A stretch of 64,000 bases of DNA from Nematostella vectensis (Eukaryota; Cnidaria; Anthozoa; Actiniaria; Edwardsiidae): assembly GCF_932526225.1 (NCBI RefSeq), contig NC_064036.1, forward strand, positions 868,001-932,000, given 5' to 3'. Each line of letters opens with the position of its first letter. The stretch's first letter is position 1. Shown here piece after piece: positions 12,301 through 21,080 of the stretch. The position numbers were made by a program, and so were the translations under genes. The notes under the pieces are model-generated. The model made no database searches. It saw nothing but the letters and a program-made list of their open reading frames with translations, and was not told the DNA's origin.

Positions 12301-15300
12301 GGTGGGTGCAAGGGTTGGGCGTCTTCAGAGTGGATACTGCACTCTGACACAGATCATAATAATGAGTCAATCACTATAGGCTCACAGAAACGAGCTGGAA
12401 ATCAAGCCTAGTGAATAACCTATCGAATAAAAATAGTTTTTGATACTGGACTTAAGATGATTTGTGGTTTATAACTGAATATCAATAAATTGTGTCTAAA
12501 ATATTATCTGTCCAGGAAGCGTAAGGGAGATTTCACGTATTATGCATGCGACCCGAGAAACGTTTGGATTTAATTCTTCCGGGAATTCCAGTTCCTGCAT
12601 TTTCCGGAAGCTATATGAACATGCCACCCCTCTGTGACAGAACAGACAAGTAGTAATTTCCCGGCAGGTTCTCAGGTTCGCAAATTGTTCATTAGATTAG
12701 GTTTCAGTAGGTCCGAGGTAGGGAAGTGATAAGGGGCGTGTAGCCCAAGATCTCCCAGATTCCTGCGTTCGTAATAACTGTGTCCCACTAAACCGGAAAA
12801 TTCGTCCCTAAAAGAAAATTAAGTAAGACAATTAAGGCATAGTCATATCTTCTTGCCAGTATAAACTACGATATGTGTGCCATGTGAAGGGCGATGAAGC
12901 ATTTCAGGATAGTGTGTTTTTGTTTAGTTTTTTTTTTTGATAGATGCGAACTTGAATACCAAAATGTACACGCATACTAGGGGGATCCTTCCCTGCTAGC
13001 AGAGGCCTCTTTTCTTGTATTTCGCTGGGCTGGAGTCCGCGAGGAAAAGATACCTCTGCCATGGGTCGAAACTGTTTCTGTTGCGCATGCGTGAGCGTTA
13101 ATAAGCGACCGACGTGCCAAAACCCGTACCATCGCGCGAAAGCTGTCAATATGCTAATATGCTTTGCATGGGTTTAGTCGGAAATCATGAATCAAACTCC
13201 GGTTAGTTCTCCTCTTCGAAAAAAGAAAACAACTGTTCAATTTCAATCACCTAAAACGGCACTAAAAAGATTGAACAACAAACGCAGCAAAGACGAGTTT
13301 TGTCTTGTTTGTGGGATTAATTTCAAGACATCTGGGCAGGCGAGTTTCTTCAATGTAAATATCGCACAGTTGGATTCGAAGAAAATGTTACAAAACTTTT
13401 TGGTAAACTTAGATCAGCTATTCCCAGAAGAATATGCAAAACCTGTAAACGGAAGATTGACTCATTAGTCAAAAGAGAGAAAATTCTGAATGAAGATAAT
13501 GCATTGAATGGCTTCTTTTATAATTCGTCGCGTGATATTTCTACGGAGGACACCGTTTCGAATGCGGGCTTATTATCCCGCAGCGGATATACGTTTCATG
13601 CATGCGCTAGTCATTGTGGGCTCAAATAGTGGCCAGTAATTAATGAACGGAGTATGCGCTCTGGATCTCGTCCACGATCGTGGACGGCGGTTTGATCAAA
13701 CGAACTTGCGACCCATGGCAGAGGTATCTTTTCCACGCGAACGCCAGCCCAGCGAAATACAGAGAAAAGAGGCCTCTGCTAGCAGGGAAGGGGGATCCTG
13801 AATCTCTAAAAAGAACTCAAAAATGGGTTTGTTTAGGGTCATACGCAAATTCTGTTATTTTACAGTATCCTAATGATTGTTTAGTTTGTCATACGCAACA
13901 CACAAATGAACAAAGCATACCCCTCCCCTCTCCCCTAGGTAACGGGCCTGACTTTCTGATATTTGAAAATTTGGGTAAATGGCAAGTTACTTGACGGACA
14001 ACTTTGCTATTTCAATGGGTTTTTAGTTTCTATTAGAGTATGTTTAATGGATCTAATACATATTTCACCTTCAAGCGATGGCGATTTTTTCTCTGTCATC
14101 TGATGAATAAGATGAATAAAAACGATTTTCTGGGTCTCGCTGTGCCTCCCGGTTTGCTTCTGATATTTCTCATCCTCATCAGTGACCTCAGTCTGTACCT
14201 GCTTTTCCGTTTTTATGACAGTCGTTTCACGATCATCATCTTTAATTCTATCCACATCTTCCTTAATTCCACTCTCTTTGATTCTCCTTTCTCCCTGTTC
14301 GTCAGTCTGTACCAGCTTTTCCGTTTTCATGACAATCGTTTCACGATCATCATCTTTAATTCTATCCACATCTTCCTTAATTCCACTCCCTTTGATACTC
14401 CTTTCTCCCTGTTCGTCAGTCTCTACCTGCTTTTCCGTTTTCATGACAATCGTTTCACGATCATCATCTTTAATTCTATCCACATCTTCCTTAATTCCAC
14501 TCTCTTTGATTCTCCTTTCTCCCTGTTCGTCAGTCTGTACCAGCTTTTCCGTTTTCATGACAATCGTTTCATGCTCATCATCTTTACTTCTTTTGTCTTC
14601 CTCAGGAACGCCATACAGCTCCACCCTTAAGGAAGGGCAAAAGTACCAATCGACCGGACAGAACCGGACAAACTGACCAACTATCGGTTGCTGTAGACTT
14701 ACTGTCTTAACTGAGTTATGATCCTCGTTGGCGTCAATGATCTAAAAACAAGATATGAATTACTGAGCCAAGCAGACAACCCTGCCCAAGTCCCCTGTTA
14801 TTGGGCGGGAAAGAACACTCCGTCCCAGTCCCCCGCAACTGAAAGGGACAGACAACCCCGCCCTAGATCCCCGCTAGAGGGATAGAGAACCCTTCCCCAG
14901 TCCCCCGCTACTGAGAGGAATAGACAATCCTTCCCCAGTCACCCGCTACTGAGAGGGATGGACAACCCTTCCCCAGTCCCCCGCTACTGAGAGGGATGGA
15001 CAACCCTTCCCCAGTCCCCCGCTACTGAGAGGAATAGACAGCCCTTCCCCAGTCCCCCGATACTGAGAGGGATGGACAACCCTTCCCCAGTCCCCCGCTA
15101 CTGAGAGGGATGGACAACCCTTCCCCAGTCCCCCGCTACTGAGAGGAATAGACAACCCTTCCCCAGTCCCCCGCTACTGAGAGGGATGGACAACCCTTCC
15201 CCAGTCCCCCGATACTGAGAGGGATGGACAACCCTTCCCCAGTCCCCTGCTACTGAGAGGAATAGACAGCCCTTCCCCAGTACCCCGCTACTGGGAGGAA

Positions 15301-17388
15301 TAGACAACCCTTCCCCAGTCCCCCGCTACTGAGAGGAATAGACAACCCTTCCCCAGTCCCCCGATACTGAGAGGGATGGACAACCCCTCCCCAGTCCCCC
15401 GCTACTGAGAGGGATGGACAACCCTTCCCAAGTCCCCTGCTACTGAGAGGGATAGACAACCCTTCCCCAGTCCCCCGCTACTGAGAGGGATAGACAACCC
15501 TTCCCCAGTCCCCTGCTACTGAGAGGAATAGACAACCCTTCCCCAGTCCCCCGCTACTGAGAGGGATAGACAACCCTTCCCCAGTCCCCTGCTACTGAGA
15601 GGGATAGACAACCCTTCCCCAGTCCCCTGCTACTGAGAGGGATGGACAACCCTTCCCCAGTCCCCTGCTACTGAGAGGGATAGAGAGTCTGATAAGATAC
15701 GATAAGATAAGATACCAGTCTTTTGTGATTTTCCAGTATGAATCCTTAGAGTCATACCTTTAGATCCCCTATGTTAAATCAATCGAGTAAAGATACGACT
15801 GACTTCATAGCAATCGCCAAAATGTTGCAATTCGCTGGTAAAAAGCCACGATTTCAAAACAAAAAGGCTGGTTTAACCGCACGGTACTGAAACTAGTCAT
15901 GTGATTTTCAGCACTGACCCAGCCCAGTCCTAATCAACACATCAACCCCCCCCCCCCTTTAATGCACCGACCTGGTTCCCATTCTCCTCGTGGGTGACCC
16001 AACTCTCGTCGTCAAGTGAGTACTGCAGACGGTATTTCTTGACATAATCATTATTCCCCTTAGGGTTCCCTTGCGTAGCGACAGAAGTGACGCAGTGGGT
16101 CCCCCCTAGGTCGACTTGTAGCCAGCAGTCCCCCGCTACTGAGAGGGGAAGACAACCCTTCCCCAGTCCCCCGCTACTGAGAGGGGAAGACAACCTTTCC
16201 CCAGTCCCCCGCTACTGAGAGGGATAGACAACCCTTCCCCAGTCCCCCGCTACTGAGAGGGATGGACAACCCTTCCCCAGTCCCCTGCTACTGAGAGGGA
16301 TAGAGAGTCTGATAAGATACGATAAAGTAAGATACCAGTCTTTTGTGATTTTCCAGTATGAATCCTTAGAATCATACCTTTAGATCCCCTATGTTAAATC
16401 AATCGAGTAAAGCTACGACTGACTTCATAGCAATCGCCAAAATGTTGCAATTCGCTGGTAAAAAGCCACGATTTCAAAACAAAAAGGCTGGTTTAACCGC
16501 GCGGTACTGAAACTAGTCATGTGATTTTCAGCACTGACCCAGCCCAGTCCTAATCAACACATCAACCCCCCCCCCCCCCCCCTAATGCACCGACCTGGTT
16601 CCCATTCTCCTCGTGGGTGACCCAACTCTCGTCGTCAAGTGAGTACTGCAGACGGTATTTCTTGACATAATCATTATTCCCCTTAGGGTTCCCCTGCGTA
16701 GCGACAGAAGTGACGCGGTGGGTCCCCCCTAGGTCGACTTGTAGCCAGCAGTCATAAGAATCGCCTGCACACCACGCTACGGAGTTGTTTAGCCTAGCGT
16801 TGGAGGGAGGGGTGGGTGGTGCGTTTGCCACAGATGACGCTGTGATGCGATCGTCAGGAAGGGACTTACTTTCTAATCCAAGAGGCTTAGCCGTTACGTT
16901 TTCTGTCAATCCATACAATCAAAAATATTATGATTAAAATATAGTTATAGATTCCAAAGATAGTTTAATTCTTAACAAACTATGACCTTGAGTTGAGGAC
17001 GGCGGCAGAAAGCAATGAAAACTTGGTTGAGAATTCAGTAATAATTGAAAGTTTTGCGTATCCGCTACTTCTGTTTTCACTTTCATGATAACATTTAGGA
17101 CATGAAGCATATCTGGGTTTATCAGAATTCTCTTACTGTTGCGACGTTGGCGCCAGCCAAAACAACACAAGATTTAAAACACGGGTTATCAGGGCATGAG
17201 AATGAAGTGATCCACAGTTCTGAATGATCTTCGCGCCCCAACTGTTGTTTTCTACCAGATCATCAAATAAAATTGGATAACAAGAGGTTTTAGACGTTGT
17301 CATTTTATATGACTCGAATCTGATAGACTGTGTGTCTTACCATCGTTTACGAGCTCGTTGTCATCATTCACGCGGCACTCCGACATGG
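6325..17388 (-). CDS. Gene A: F5/8C - charged repeat - START domain protein (578 aa, spliced)
   Basis: Proposed exons, 5' to 3' on minus: 17388-17341 (ATG at 17386), 16902-16595, 14741-14069, 12343-12156, 9467-9431, 9026-8918, 7363-7235, 6571-6325. Every junction is GT-AG, the phases agree, and the coding length is 1737 nt (578 codons plus stop). Residues about 16-170 form an F5/8C discoidin domain (motifs PLGLES, WLQVDLGG, YRLQYSLD, then VRFCPVDWY and LRVELYGVP in exon 3). A hydrophilic linker with three 39-residue repeats follows (KESGIKEDVDR, ETIVMKTEK), then a START lipid-binding domain (WETEGTRGWKRLKRSRDCEVW, HWDKTFDRIDVL, PYFASAWRN, LFAGLVVRPQSVD). No signal peptide is visible, so it is probably cytosolic. 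The acceptor before the ATG exon could mark a 5' UTR intron or an unseen upstream coding exon. Weakest points: donor GTGAAA at 14068 and the join across a transposon-bearing intron. Candidate poly(A) signals (minus AATAAA) lie at 6101-6106 and 6058-6063. Confidence 0.68.
6572..7234. other. Gene A last intron, low-complexity C/G runs
   Basis: Holds G runs and C runs around 6908-6966 and 7125-7190, with CAGGGGCGG at 6893 like a hAT-type transposon end. No matching second end was found. Confidence 0.4.
7615..8700. repeat. 27-bp minisatellite in gene A intron
   Basis: About 40 copies of a 27-bp unit (ACATTGTGTACCTCATGTGT plus GTTACGT) lie between the exons at 9026-8918 and 7363-7235. Unit length is a multiple of three, so five frames stay open for over 100 codons. 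These Cys/Val/Tyr-rich open frames are not genes. Confidence 0.95.
9505..9768. repeat. 18-bp minisatellite near acceptor (gene A)
   Basis: About 14 copies of ACCCAACGACACATACAA. The array ends about 40 nt upstream (minus strand) of the acceptor of the 37-nt exon at 9467-9431. The same array in gene B is far longer. Confidence 0.95.
9769..12165. repeat. 19-bp minisatellite built from a splice donor (gene A)
   Basis: About 126 copies of GATTGACGTGTACCTTAGT. Read on the minus strand each unit is CACTAAG followed by GTACACGTCAAT, the exon end and donor of the START exon at 12343-12156. Nearly every unit is therefore a copy of a 5' splice site. Longer-range repeats of several units are also visible (about 10030-10560). 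Confidence 0.95.
12375..12410. repeat. Short dispersed repeat
   Basis: GGCTCACAGAAAC and ATCAAGCCTAG flank a near-identical segment also found at 54291-54321 in the UBX gene. It is probably the end of an unidentified dispersed element. Confidence 0.5.
12981..13798. mobile_element. Non-autonomous DNA transposon with ~90-bp TIRs
   Basis: 12981-13068 is repeated inverted at 13704-13798 with a few mismatches (TTCCCTGCTAGC, CAGAGGCCTCTTTTC, ATACCTCTGCCATGGGTCG). It lies in the gene A intron between exons 3 and 4. The centre holds the remains of one open frame. The superfamily is not identified. Confidence 0.8.
13187..13629 (+). pseudogene. Broken transposon-borne zinc-finger-like ORF
   Basis: Starts at an ATG inside the TIR element. 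It reads a basic N-terminus and then a CLVCG motif. Around 13360-13385 it must change frame to reach a CKTCKRKID motif and then runs to a stop at 13629. Paired CxxC motifs about 70 residues apart suggest a zinc-binding domain at the N-terminus of a lost transposase or a captured host gene. The frameshift marks it as defective. Confidence 0.5.
14180..14600 (-). repeat. 117-bp coding repeats in gene A exon 3
   Basis: Three full copies plus a partial one keep the reading frame (39 residues each: ETIVMKTEK, KESGIKEDVDRIKDD). Gene B has only one such unit (near 27060-27160), so this is an expansion in gene A. Confidence 0.9.
14770..15690. repeat. 38-bp minisatellite in F5/8C intron (gene A)
   Basis: About 23 copies of a 38-bp unit (CCAGTCCCCCGCTACTGAGA plus GGATAGACAACCCTTCC), in the intron between the two F5/8C half exons, close to the 3' splice site. 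The first units nearest the acceptor are most diverged. Confidence 0.93.
15690..16130. repeat. Segmental duplicate carrying a truncated F5/8C exon
   Basis: Matches 16312-16750 almost base for base (AGAGTCTGATAAGATACGAT onward), including intron sequence and the 3' part of the F5/8C exon. The exon copy is cut at the codons for CWLQVDLGG, where it joins 38-bp minisatellite sequence, so it lacks an acceptor and is a dead exon copy. Confidence 0.85.
16128..16315. repeat. 38-bp minisatellite, second block
   Basis: About five copies of the same 38-bp unit as at 14770-15690, separated from it by the duplicated intron and exon fragment. Confidence 0.9.
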
Positions 17389-18060
17389 CTGCAATGTGCA
17401 AAAAGAAACAAGGTTTTAGAATTACCGTATGTTACTATTTGAGAAGGAATAAAAAGTCAATAGAACTTAATTATACACCACCGTCATATAAAACGTCTCA
17501 AGAAATGTGAGTGTTGAGGGCATTTTATTCGAGTTTCATTAACTTGCGATTTGATCAAGATCAGAGGGCACAAGTTCTCTTAACTCTTTTAAACACGCAA
17601 AAACGCGAACACAATGGAAAAGTATAAAAATCGTAAGCAAGGAATTATTTCAATATACTTTAATACATTATATATACTATATAACATATCACCAAGTGTG
17701 ATAAAGCACTTTGAATTTATTTTTCGGCCTGGTTCACTTTCACCCCAATTTATTTTTTTCAAAGTCAGTTCGGGTTTAACCATTCTAAGAGAACGCAGTG
17801 GCTAAACAAGCGATAGGACTCATGGTTTTGGTTATTCTCCTCTCATTTTGACGATTCCCTTTGTGTGTGGAGCATATTTATGATAAGTCGTAGAGCCAAC
17901 TGACATCATCCATATATTCCGCATTCCTGCTACTTCCTGCTACGAGTACCGCAGGGCACCGAAAGCGAAGTTCTTAAACATACATTTCTACGGGTTAAGA
18001 CACCGCCTTAAGTATGTGACAAGTCAATGAAGTGGCGGTGAATATTCTTAAGGTTGCTAT
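17389..18060. other. Upstream region of gene A
   Basis: Next to the acceptor at 17389 is a pyrimidine-rich tract on the minus strand. No upstream exon was recognised; promoter and 5' UTR of gene A probably lie here. Short open frames at 17589-17805 have no recognisable content. Confidence 0.4.
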
Positions 18061-18069
18061 GGTATGGAA

Positions 18070-18775
18070 AGAAGCCAATGTGTTTACAATGTTCATGGCA
18101 CTCGATCGGACCCTGCCAACGATCGATCTGTTTCATTAACGTTCCTCTCATCCAATGTGATGGAGAACACAGAATGCTGCCAGGCGCGTCATGATGAGAA
18201 CTTTATCACCAGACCTCAGCAGCATCGCTTCCAGCGCGGTCTCCCCTGTAACACAGAGCCGTAGTAGGCCACGTAAGATTTGTTGGGGGGGGGGGACACA
18301 ATACAGAAACATAAAGAAAAAATTGGGGGAGGGCACAGCCACGCCCCTTCTAGTCATTTCCTTATAATTTTCGAAAATATTAGGGGGCACATGCCCCCAG
18401 TGCCCCACCCCCTGTTAGGGCCCTGTAATACCCATCTGATATCCAAGTCATACATGAATTGGCCAGAACCCTGAACTCCCACAGACAAGATGATGTGGTC
18501 TTCCTCTACTTCGCCAAAGCGTTCGACTCCTTCCCGCACAAGAGCCTACGCCAGAAATCCGACCATTGCGGATTCCGCTGGAGGACTTCACGTCGTGGTT
18601 CTCTTGTAAACGGCTCTGCGTCGATCTGGTTACCTGTACTTTCAGGCGTCACTCAAGGATTCGTACTCGGGCCCATCTTGATTTTCAGAAATGACCTGCC
18701 TCACACTGTTTCCTCCAGCATCAGCCATGCTGACGACATGTACCGAAGCGTCTCCTCCCGATGAGACCTTCCAGC
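18070..18775 (+). pseudogene. Non-LTR retrotransposon reverse-transcriptase fragment
   Basis: The first part reads NDRSVSLTFLSS, ITRPQQHRFQRG. The second, after an insertion, reads VFLYFAKAFDSFPHKSL, LPVLSGVTQGFVLGPILIF and SHADDMYRS. These are RT motifs of LINE elements (NYRPVSLTS, QHGFRRG, DFAKAFD, GVPQGSVLGP, FADD). Frameshifts and substitutions, including loss of the first FADD residue, show it is dead. Confidence 0.8.
18262..18430. mobile_element. G-rich insertion inside the RT pseudogene
   Basis: About 170 bp with G runs and GGGGGCACATGCCCCC-type sequence interrupts the RT frame between the GFRRG and DFAKAFD regions. It is probably a small transposon; the ends are not defined with confidence. 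Confidence 0.45.
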
Positions 18776-19240
18776 TTTACAACTCTACCTCGTCTCTCGA
18801 GACATTGCATCATGGTTAGTAGACGTTAAGTAGTGTGGTTTCACTACTTAATCCGCACTGCGACACTCGAGGGGGTTCATTATCAGAAGAACTTGGCCGT
18901 TTACAGCACCTCCCCTTTTAACTGACGCAAACAGTGCGAGGAAGTGAACAAAAAAGCTAGATAGATAGAAAGATTATTAATAATATATTAATAGGTTTAT
19001 AAAAGATAGATAATAAAACTATAATAATAAAACTATTACGATTAAGAATATTCTCGGTCAGACTATTTAGCTATGTCTTGGAGACAAAAAAGATATTTTT
19101 AAAACGGTTTGTTTTAAACCTTGATACACTGTTCCTCCGCTAAGCGCATCACCTCATGGCTTGTTAAGGGATAAGGCGACGTTCGTTATCAATAACATTG
19201 TCGAAATTTGACTAACATATTGCTGTTGTATAGTCAACAA
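18776..19240. other. No gene recognised
   Basis: AT-rich intergenic sequence with a short GATA-type microsatellite near 18956-19010. Nothing else was seen. Confidence 0.4.
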
Positions 19241-19265
19241 TGGTGGTTATATTTGCCAGCTTGAT

Positions 19266-19678
19266 TGAATCACTATATTGCACTCCTGGGCAAATAATGG
19301 ATAGTGCGCTACTGGGTCCTGGGTGTTATCCAGGGGCCTACATCATTATAGCATCACTATATTGCACTCCTGGGCAAATAATGGATAGTGCGCTACTGGG
19401 TCCTGGGTGTTCTCCAGGGGCCTACATCATTATAGCATCACTATATTGCATTCCTGGGCAAATAATGGATAGTGCGCTACTGGGTCCTGGGTGTTCTCCA
19501 GGGGCCTACATCATTATAGCATCACTATATTGCATTCCTGGGCAAATAATGGATAGTGCGCTACTGGGTCCTGGTGTTCTCCAGGGGCCTACATCATTAT
19601 AGCATCACTATATTGCACTCATGGGCAAATAATGGATAGTGCGCTACTGGGTCATGGGTGTTCTCCAGGGGCCTACAT
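19266..19678. repeat. 84-bp tandem repeat
   Basis: Five near-perfect copies of an 84-bp unit (starting ATCACTATATTGCAC and containing GATAGTGCGCTACTGGGTCC). Unit length is a multiple of three, giving a false plus-strand open frame. Confidence 0.95.
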
Positions 19679-19734
19679 GTAACAACTGCGCTATCTGACC
19701 GGCAAAAGGAAACTTCGACCGCAGCTATTGCATA

Positions 19735-20028
19735 AAGGCCTGGCTAAACTAGGCGATATGTCGAGCGCGACATGTCTCTTAAATGTTTCCTAGTTTAGTC
19801 ACCGCCTGCATGTCTCCTAGTTAAGCCAACCAGGGAACATTGTAGCGCGCGAAAAATCTTGTAGCAGCGATAAAGAAATGTTTCTACGATAGTTGAGAAA
19901 CATTTTCGTGTCGCGCCCTTTAAAATTTGTCGCGCGCTACATGTTTCTGGCAGTTGCTAAACTAGGAAAAAAAACATGTCGCACGCTCCACGTCGCGCAC
20001 GACTTGTCTCCTAATTTAGCCAGGCCTT
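19735..20028. mobile_element. MITE, 294 bp
   Basis: The ends are inverted copies: AAGGCCTGGCTAAACTAGG and CCTAATTTAGCCAGGCCTT. Internal CGCG-rich sequence (TGTCGCGCGC types) adds secondary structure. No coding capacity. Confidence 0.8.
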
Positions 20029-20034
20029 AAGGGA

Positions 20035-20200
20035 GACAAAAGAATCTATTAGAATTCGCGCAACTTTAAGGTTATCCGCTCTAAATCAACACCCGCATTC
20101 TCAAACTTTCAATAGACACACTGCTTTTACAATGGCTTCAAGCATAGTTAATCAACTATGCTTCAAATAGCCGGGTAATCGTAATTGACCGGAAGTAAAT
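20035..20200. repeat. Dispersed repeat shared with 44937-45115
   Basis: ATCTATTAGAAT, TATCCGCTCTAAAT and CAATAGACACACTGCTTT occur in the same order and spacing at both sites. Class unknown. Confidence 0.65.
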
Positions 20201-20943
20201 TGGTGAGATGCCGCTTTAAGCCTCGCCAGACAGCTCGTGTAGTACGCAACCCTGGCGTGGTCACAACCGGGTCAAGCGATCCTTGCACGCTGCCCGGTTC
20301 GTCTGCGGCAGCCACCGTTTACCCCCTCTATTTGCGCGATAAATAAAAAGGTTTCTTTTCATTCTAATCGTGTTTTGCAAACAAACAAAAAAACGAACGC
20401 GACGTGAGGAGGTAACCTTAAGAAACAAATGCTGATATACCAAAAATAGAAAGAAAAAAAAACAATGCAAAAAAGATAATCATTGGTTTAATTGTATCAA
20501 TAACAGCTTTACGTTAACTGAAATCTTTAACAAAATTAGATAACGTCCAAAATGACAGTTTGTGAATTTACTTCATTGTATGTATGCAAATGGTAAACAT
20601 TACAGTGCGCTAAGCGCAATTTATCATTTAAAGAATTGAGTAAATGAAAACCGGTTTATTTAAAAAAATGAGATAAAAACGTTTATACCCCTTTATTTCC
20701 TTTTAAAAGACTTTGATTGGGCGAACGTAAAGAATTGGCGTGAACTTAAGAATACCTGGGTTGGACATTAACATACAATGCTACTAACATACGTTGGAAC
20801 GAACGAAAGAATTTACGAATGATCAGCTGACCATGCAAAATTTTGCAATTCACTTTCCGCAGTAGATATTGAAGGTTAAAATAAAAAGCGCTAGGTATTA
20901 GAAAAAGTTTCAAAAAGGCTCCTTTTTGCTGGTGAAGAAAACA

Positions 20944-21046
20944 GAGACGGAGAAGAGTACGGTGCTAACTGCGTTTGTGCGAATCAGCGCGGATGATACG
21001 CAATCAGGAAGGTAGGAACGGTTGCTTTTTACTTCTTCTCCGTCTC
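20944..21046 (-). promoter_or_regulatory. 3' UTR long-range hairpin of gene B
   Basis: CTTCTCCGTCTC at 21035-21046 pairs perfectly with GAGACGGAGAAG at 20944-20955. It lies just after the gene B stop (21081), in the same place as the hairpin of gene A. Confidence 0.4.
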
Positions 21047-21080
21047 AGCTTCATTCCCTACGTTTGTAAAAAACGGGTTT

